Part shown: positions 5,879 through 8,946 of the stretch, in pieces
Layout: every line of letters starts with the position of its first letter
Position numbering within the stretch: the stretch's first letter is position 1
Source of the DNA: CAZXVU01 sp964644465
Lineage (GTDB): Bacteria > Chlamydiota > Chlamydiia > Chlamydiales > SM23-39
Assembly (NCBI GenBank): GCA_964644465.1
Contig: CAZXVU010000086.1
Location: 1-8,946 of the forward strand
DNA length: 8,946 nt
Reading direction: 5' to 3'
Notes under the pieces: model-generated
The model's database searches: none
What the model saw: only the letters and a program-made list of their open reading frames with translations
What the model was told of the DNA's origin: nothing
Translations under genes and position numbers: made by a program

Positions 5879-6969
5879 AAGAAGCGACCCGTATTAAGGA
5901 TATCCATTCCGACTTCAAGACAAAAGAAGCGGAACTGCAAATGGAATTCCACGAGAAGCTAGGCGCGCTCTTGATGAACGAAAAAGCTCCCTCTTCCATC
6001 ATGCACCGTAAATCCGGTGAAGTATTGATCGAAGAAGGCCAGCCTATCACTCAAGAGATGATCGAGCTGCTTGAAAACGAGAAAGCCGAAGATCTTCTGA
6101 TGTCCGATAAGGAAATCTATATCGAACTCAAGAAGATTTTACGCGAGTTCGAACTTTCTTATCAAAGCTTGCAAATGTCGCATAAGTCTGAAATAGAGTT
6201 CATGCGCAAAGGCGATACAGACCTAGATCCAGGCGTTATCCGACAAGTAAAAGTCTATGTTGCGACGAAGCGTAAATTGCAAGTCGGCGACAAGATGGCG
6301 GGCCGCCACGGAAACAAAGGCGTTGTCGCAAAGCTCGTTCCTGAAGCCGATATGCCTTATATGTCCAATGGCGAACCGATTGAGATCATCTTGAACCCTC
6401 TCGGCGTTCCTTCCCGTATGAACATGGGACAGTTATTGGAAACGCACCTTGGCTACGCAGCGAAAAAAGCCGGCATCTATGTAAAGAGTCCTGTTTTCGA
6501 AGGGTTTCCCGAAGCTAAAATTTGGGAAATGATGGAGAGCCAGACCATGTTCGTAGATGGGAAAGCCTATCTTTATGATGGCCGCAGTGGAGAGCGTTTT
6601 GATAACCGAGTTGTCGTCGGCTACATCTATATGTTGAAGCTGAGCCACTTGGTCGCCGATAAGATCCACGCTCGTTCGATTGGTCCGTACTCGCTCGTCA
6701 CGCAGCAGCCGCTCGGCGGAAAAGCCCAGATGGGCGGTCAGCGTTTCGGGGAGATGGAGGTGTGGGCTTTAGAAGCTTACGGCGCCGCCCATCTTCTGCA
6801 GGAAATGCTCACCGTTAAATCGGATGACGTTGCTGGAAGGACAAGAATTTACGAATCGATCGTAAAAGGGGAAAATACTCTCGTTGCAGGCACGCCTGAG
6901 TCGTTCAACGTACTTGTAAAAGAGATGCAGGGGCTTTGCCTCGATATCCGCACCGAGTTCGTGGATTAG
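5818..6969 (+). CDS. rpoB: RNA polymerase beta subunit, 3' part of the frameshifted rpoB
   Basis: This is the remaining third of beta, in the frame reached after the missing base near 5801. The listed start is simply the first ATG (in GVVMDV); genuine beta sequence begins a few codons earlier. It carries the active-centre segment DKMAGRHGNKGV. Counted along the restored protein, K1028 and K1036 correspond to E. coli K1065 and K1073. It also has NPLGVPSRMNMGQLLETHLG and the C-terminal clamp-contact region GGKAQMGGQRFGEMEVWALEAYGAAHLLQEMLT. The C-terminus is complete. An AAGG (5807-5810) lies 7 bases before ATG 5818, so separate initiation is possible in principle. A naturally split beta at this point would still be surprising. 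Read it as the end of the single rpoB gene at 3212-6969; rpoC follows after 55 bases. Confidence 0.93.
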   Translation: MDVKVFSRRDRLSKTDDELVEEATRIKDIHSDFKTKEAELQMEFHEKLGALLMNEKAPSSIMHRKSGEVLIEEGQPITQEMIELLENEKAEDLLMSDKEIYIELKKILREFELSYQSLQMSHKSEIEFMRKGDTDLDPGVIRQVKVYVATKRKLQVGDKMAGRHGNKGVVAKLVPEADMPYMSNGEPIEIILNPLGVPSRMNMGQLLETHLGYAAKKAGIYVKSPVFEGFPEAKIWEMMESQTMFVDGKAYLYDGRSGERFDNRVVVGYIYMLKLSHLVADKIHARSIGPYSLVTQQPLGGKAQMGGQRFGEMEVWALEAYGAAHLLQEMLTVKSDDVAGRTRIYESIVKGENTLVAGTPESFNVLVKEMQGLCLDIRTEFVD

Positions 6970-6990
6970 GTTTTCAAACCAAAAATTTTT

Positions 6991-7005
6991 AGAGAAACTT
7001 TCTCT
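6991..7005 (+). other. small hairpin in the rpoB-rpoC spacer
   Basis: AGAGAA (6991-6996) pairs with TTCTCT (7000-7005) around ACT. It is A/T-rich and weak, has no T-run after it, and ends 3 bases before the rpoC Shine-Dalgarno AAGGAG (7009-7014). It could modestly affect rpoC translation, but may be chance. Confidence 0.3.
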
Positions 7006-7024
7006 CTTAAGGAGACAAATATAA

Positions 7025-8946
7025 ATGTTTGATGCTGATGAGGATGTAAGGGGAGCTCAATTTGATAAGCTGACCATTAAGATTGCTTCGGACGATGTTG
7101 TCCGCAATCAATGGTCCCGCGGCGAAATCAAAAAACCCGAAACGATCAACTATCGCACTTTCAAACCTGAAAAAGGCGGCCTATTTTGCGAAAAGATCTT
7201 CGGGCCGACGCGCGATTGGGAATGCGCTTGCGGAAAGTATAAAAAGATTAAACACAAAGGGATCGTCTGCGACCGTTGCGGCGTCGAAGTGACCCTTTCC
7301 AAAGTCCGGCGTGAGAGAATGGCCCACATTGACCTGGCTGTTCCTGTCGTGCATATTTGGTTCTTTAAAACTATGCCGTCCCGCATTGGCAATATTCTCG
7401 GGATGTCTACTTCAGATCTAGAAAGAGTGATCTATTACGAAGAACATGTCGTTACAGATCCAGGACGCACCGAACTGCAGAAGAAACAACTCCTCAATGA
7501 TAGTGAATACCGCGAAGCGCAAGAAAAATGGGGCAGTGACGGTTTCACTACAAAAATGGGTGGAGAGGCGATCCAAGAACTGTTGAAGACAGAAGACCTC
7601 TCTTCGCTTGTGATTGAGTTAAAGGACAAACTGCGCAAAACGAAGTCGATGCAAGCACGCATGAAGCTTGCAAAACGGCTGAAGATTGTTGAAGGTTTTT
7701 CTACTTCTACAAACAAGCCCGATTGGATGGTTTTAAGCGCTATCCCGGTGATCCCTCCTGATTTGCGCCCATTAGTACCGCTCGATGGCGGACGTTTTGC
7801 AACATCCGATTTAAACGATCTTTATCGCCGCGTAATCAATAGAAATAACCGTCTAAAATCGATCCTGAAGCTGAAAACTCCAGATGTGATTGTCCGCAAC
7901 GAGAAACGGATGCTTCAAGAAGCTGTCGACGCTCTATTCGATAATGGCCGCCACGGCCATCCTGTCATGGGCGCTGGCAATCGGCCTCTGAAAGCCCTTT
8001 CGGAAATGCTCAAAGGAAAACAAGGGCGATTCCGTCAGAACTTGCTTGGAAAACGGGTCGACTATTCGGGACGTTCCGTCATTGTCGTAGGACCTGAATT
8101 GAGATTCAATCAGTGCGGTCTTCCGAAGAAGATGGCCCTTGATTTATTTGAACCATTCATTGTGAAACGGCTGAAAGATCTTGGCTATGTATACACGATC
8201 CGTTCTGCGAAAAAAATGATCCAAAAACAAGCCCCTGAAGTGTGGGACGTGCTTGAAGAGATCATTAAAGGACACCCTGTCCTTCTAAACCGTGCTCCGA
8301 CGCTTCACCGTCTCGGTATACAGGCATTCGAGCCTGTTTTGATCGAAGGTAAGGCGATTCGCATCCATCCGCTTGTAACGCCTGCGTTCAACGCGGACTT
8401 CGACGGCGACCAGATGGCTGTGCATATTCCTCTGTCCATCGAAGCCCAACTCGAAGCAAAACTGCTGATGATGGCCCCTGACAACATTTTCCTTCCTTCT
8501 TCAGGAAGACCTGTTGCAGTTCCTTCACAGGACATGATTCTCGGACTCTATTATTTGATGCACGATCCTGTCTTTATTCCAGAAAAAGAAGGTCGTAAGC
8601 CGAAGATTTTCAGCAGCACGCAAGAAGTGCTGACGGCCATGTACTCAAGCGGCAGCTACAACTGGTTTGAGAAAAGTACAGAAAAAGATAAACGACGCGA
8701 CCATTTTGGCCGAGGCCTCCATCTCCACGAGAAGATCAAGGTTATGATCGAAGGTGGAATTATTGAGACCACGCCAGGACGCGTACTTTTCAATACGATT
8801 GTGCCAAAAAAATTAGGATTCCAGAACTACGTTCTCAGGAAAAAACGACTCGCTGAGCTTGTCCTTGAATGTTATAAAAAGATTGGACTAGAAACGACAG
8901 TTCAATTCTTGGACAACATGAAGAACCTCGGATTTGCCGAAGCGAC
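7025..8946 (+). CDS. rpoC: RNA polymerase beta' subunit, N-terminal 640 codons (runs off window)
   Basis: Beta' carries the catalytic magnesium site and the clamp of RNA polymerase. The frame is open from ATG 7025 to the window end with no stop: 640 full codons plus two bases, a little under half of a typical beta' of about 1,400 residues. The N-terminal zinc finger uses C67, C69, C82 and C85 (ECACGKYKKIKHKGIVCDRC). The lid, rudder and bridge-proximal region includes MLKGKQGRFRQNLLGKRVDYSGRS and HPVLLNRAPTLHRLGIQAF. The absolutely conserved NADFDGDQMA is at 456-465, with D458, D460 and D462 holding Mg2+ (E. coli D460/D462/D464). AAGGAG (7009-7014) is 10 bases before the start. No frameshift is seen in this part. 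Confidence 0.97.
   Translation, partial: MFDADEDVRGAQFDKLTIKIASDDVVRNQWSRGEIKKPETINYRTFKPEKGGLFCEKIFGPTRDWECACGKYKKIKHKGIVCDRCGVEVTLSKVRRERMAHIDLAVPVVHIWFFKTMPSRIGNILGMSTSDLERVIYYEEHVVTDPGRTELQKKQLLNDSEYREAQEKWGSDGFTTKMGGEAIQELLKTEDLSSLVIELKDKLRKTKSMQARMKLAKRLKIVEGFSTSTNKPDWMVLSAIPVIPPDLRPLVPLDGGRFATSDLNDLYRRVINRNNRLKSILKLKTPDVIVRNEKRMLQEAVDALFDNGRHGHPVMGAGNRPLKALSEMLKGKQGRFRQNLLGKRVDYSGRSVIVVGPELRFNQCGLPKKMALDLFEPFIVKRLKDLGYVYTIRSAKKMIQKQAPEVWDVLEEIIKGHPVLLNRAPTLHRLGIQAFEPVLIEGKAIRIHPLVTPAFNADFDGDQMAVHIPLSIEAQLEAKLLMMAPDNIFLPSSGRPVAVPSQDMILGLYYLMHDPVFIPEKEGRKPKIFSSTQEVLTAMYSSGSYNWFEKSTEKDKRRDHFGRGLHLHEKIKVMIEGGIIETTPGRVLFNTIVPKKLGFQNYVLRKKRLAELVLECYKKIGLETTVQFLDNMKNLGFAEA

Noticed and set aside
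5527..5952. 141-residue antisense ORF across the rpoB break, and other antisense ORFs under the operon
   Set aside because: They lie opposite conserved coding sequence, are Ser/Phe-rich as expected of antisense frames, and show no recognisable motif.
7083..7292. 69-residue + strand ORF inside rpoC
   Set aside because: It is an out-of-frame reading of the conserved beta' zinc-finger region; the frame from 7025 is open throughout and unmistakably RpoC.

Overview
This window is the conserved bacterial transcription/translation cluster secE-nusG-rplK-rplA-rplJ-rplL-rpoB-rpoC, all on the + strand, preceded by the 3' end of a tRNA gene. The tRNA-secE order (tuf-trpT-secE in known chlamydial genomes), the wording of NusG, L11, beta and beta' (for example the N-terminal part of beta' and the rifampicin region of beta), and a restored beta length of 1252 residues all point to Chlamydiota. 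The sequences differ clearly from Chlamydia trachomatis as I remember it, so an environmental (Parachlamydiales-type) lineage is the best guess. That is inference; no database search was run. GC content looks moderate, roughly mid-forties percent by eye.

Layout: 1-28 is the T-arm and acceptor strand of a tRNA with no encoded CCA. 29-201 is a 173-base non-coding stretch that holds an unusual structured element carrying inverted and direct copies of the tRNA tail. secE (202-420) and nusG (434-979) encode the translocase subunit and the NusG elongation factor. rplK, rplA, rplJ and rplL (1032-3093) encode L11, L1, L10 and L7/L12, the L1 stalk and the factor-binding stalk of the 50S subunit. rpoB (3212-6969) and rpoC (7025 to beyond the window end) encode the two large RNA polymerase subunits. 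Gaps between genes are 2 to 118 bases, each gene has a good Shine-Dalgarno sequence, and no strong terminator is seen, so this is probably one long transcription unit with internal control points.

Three things stand out. (1) rpoB is broken by a one-base deletion near 5801. The reading frame resumes exactly in the conserved sequence, so a sequencing or assembly error is the simplest explanation. (2) The tRNA-secE spacer contains an inverted copy of the tRNA 3' end, split by a perfect 9-bp hairpin, followed by a 12-base direct copy; it can fold into a three-way junction. (3) The nusG-rplK and rplL-rpoB gaps each hold a hairpin placed where the well-studied enteric operon has an L1 translational operator and an attenuator/processing site.

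No mobile element gene, CRISPR array, defence system or clearly new multi-gene system is visible. The coding part is an ordinary housekeeping operon; the novelty, if any, is in the non-coding leader and spacers.
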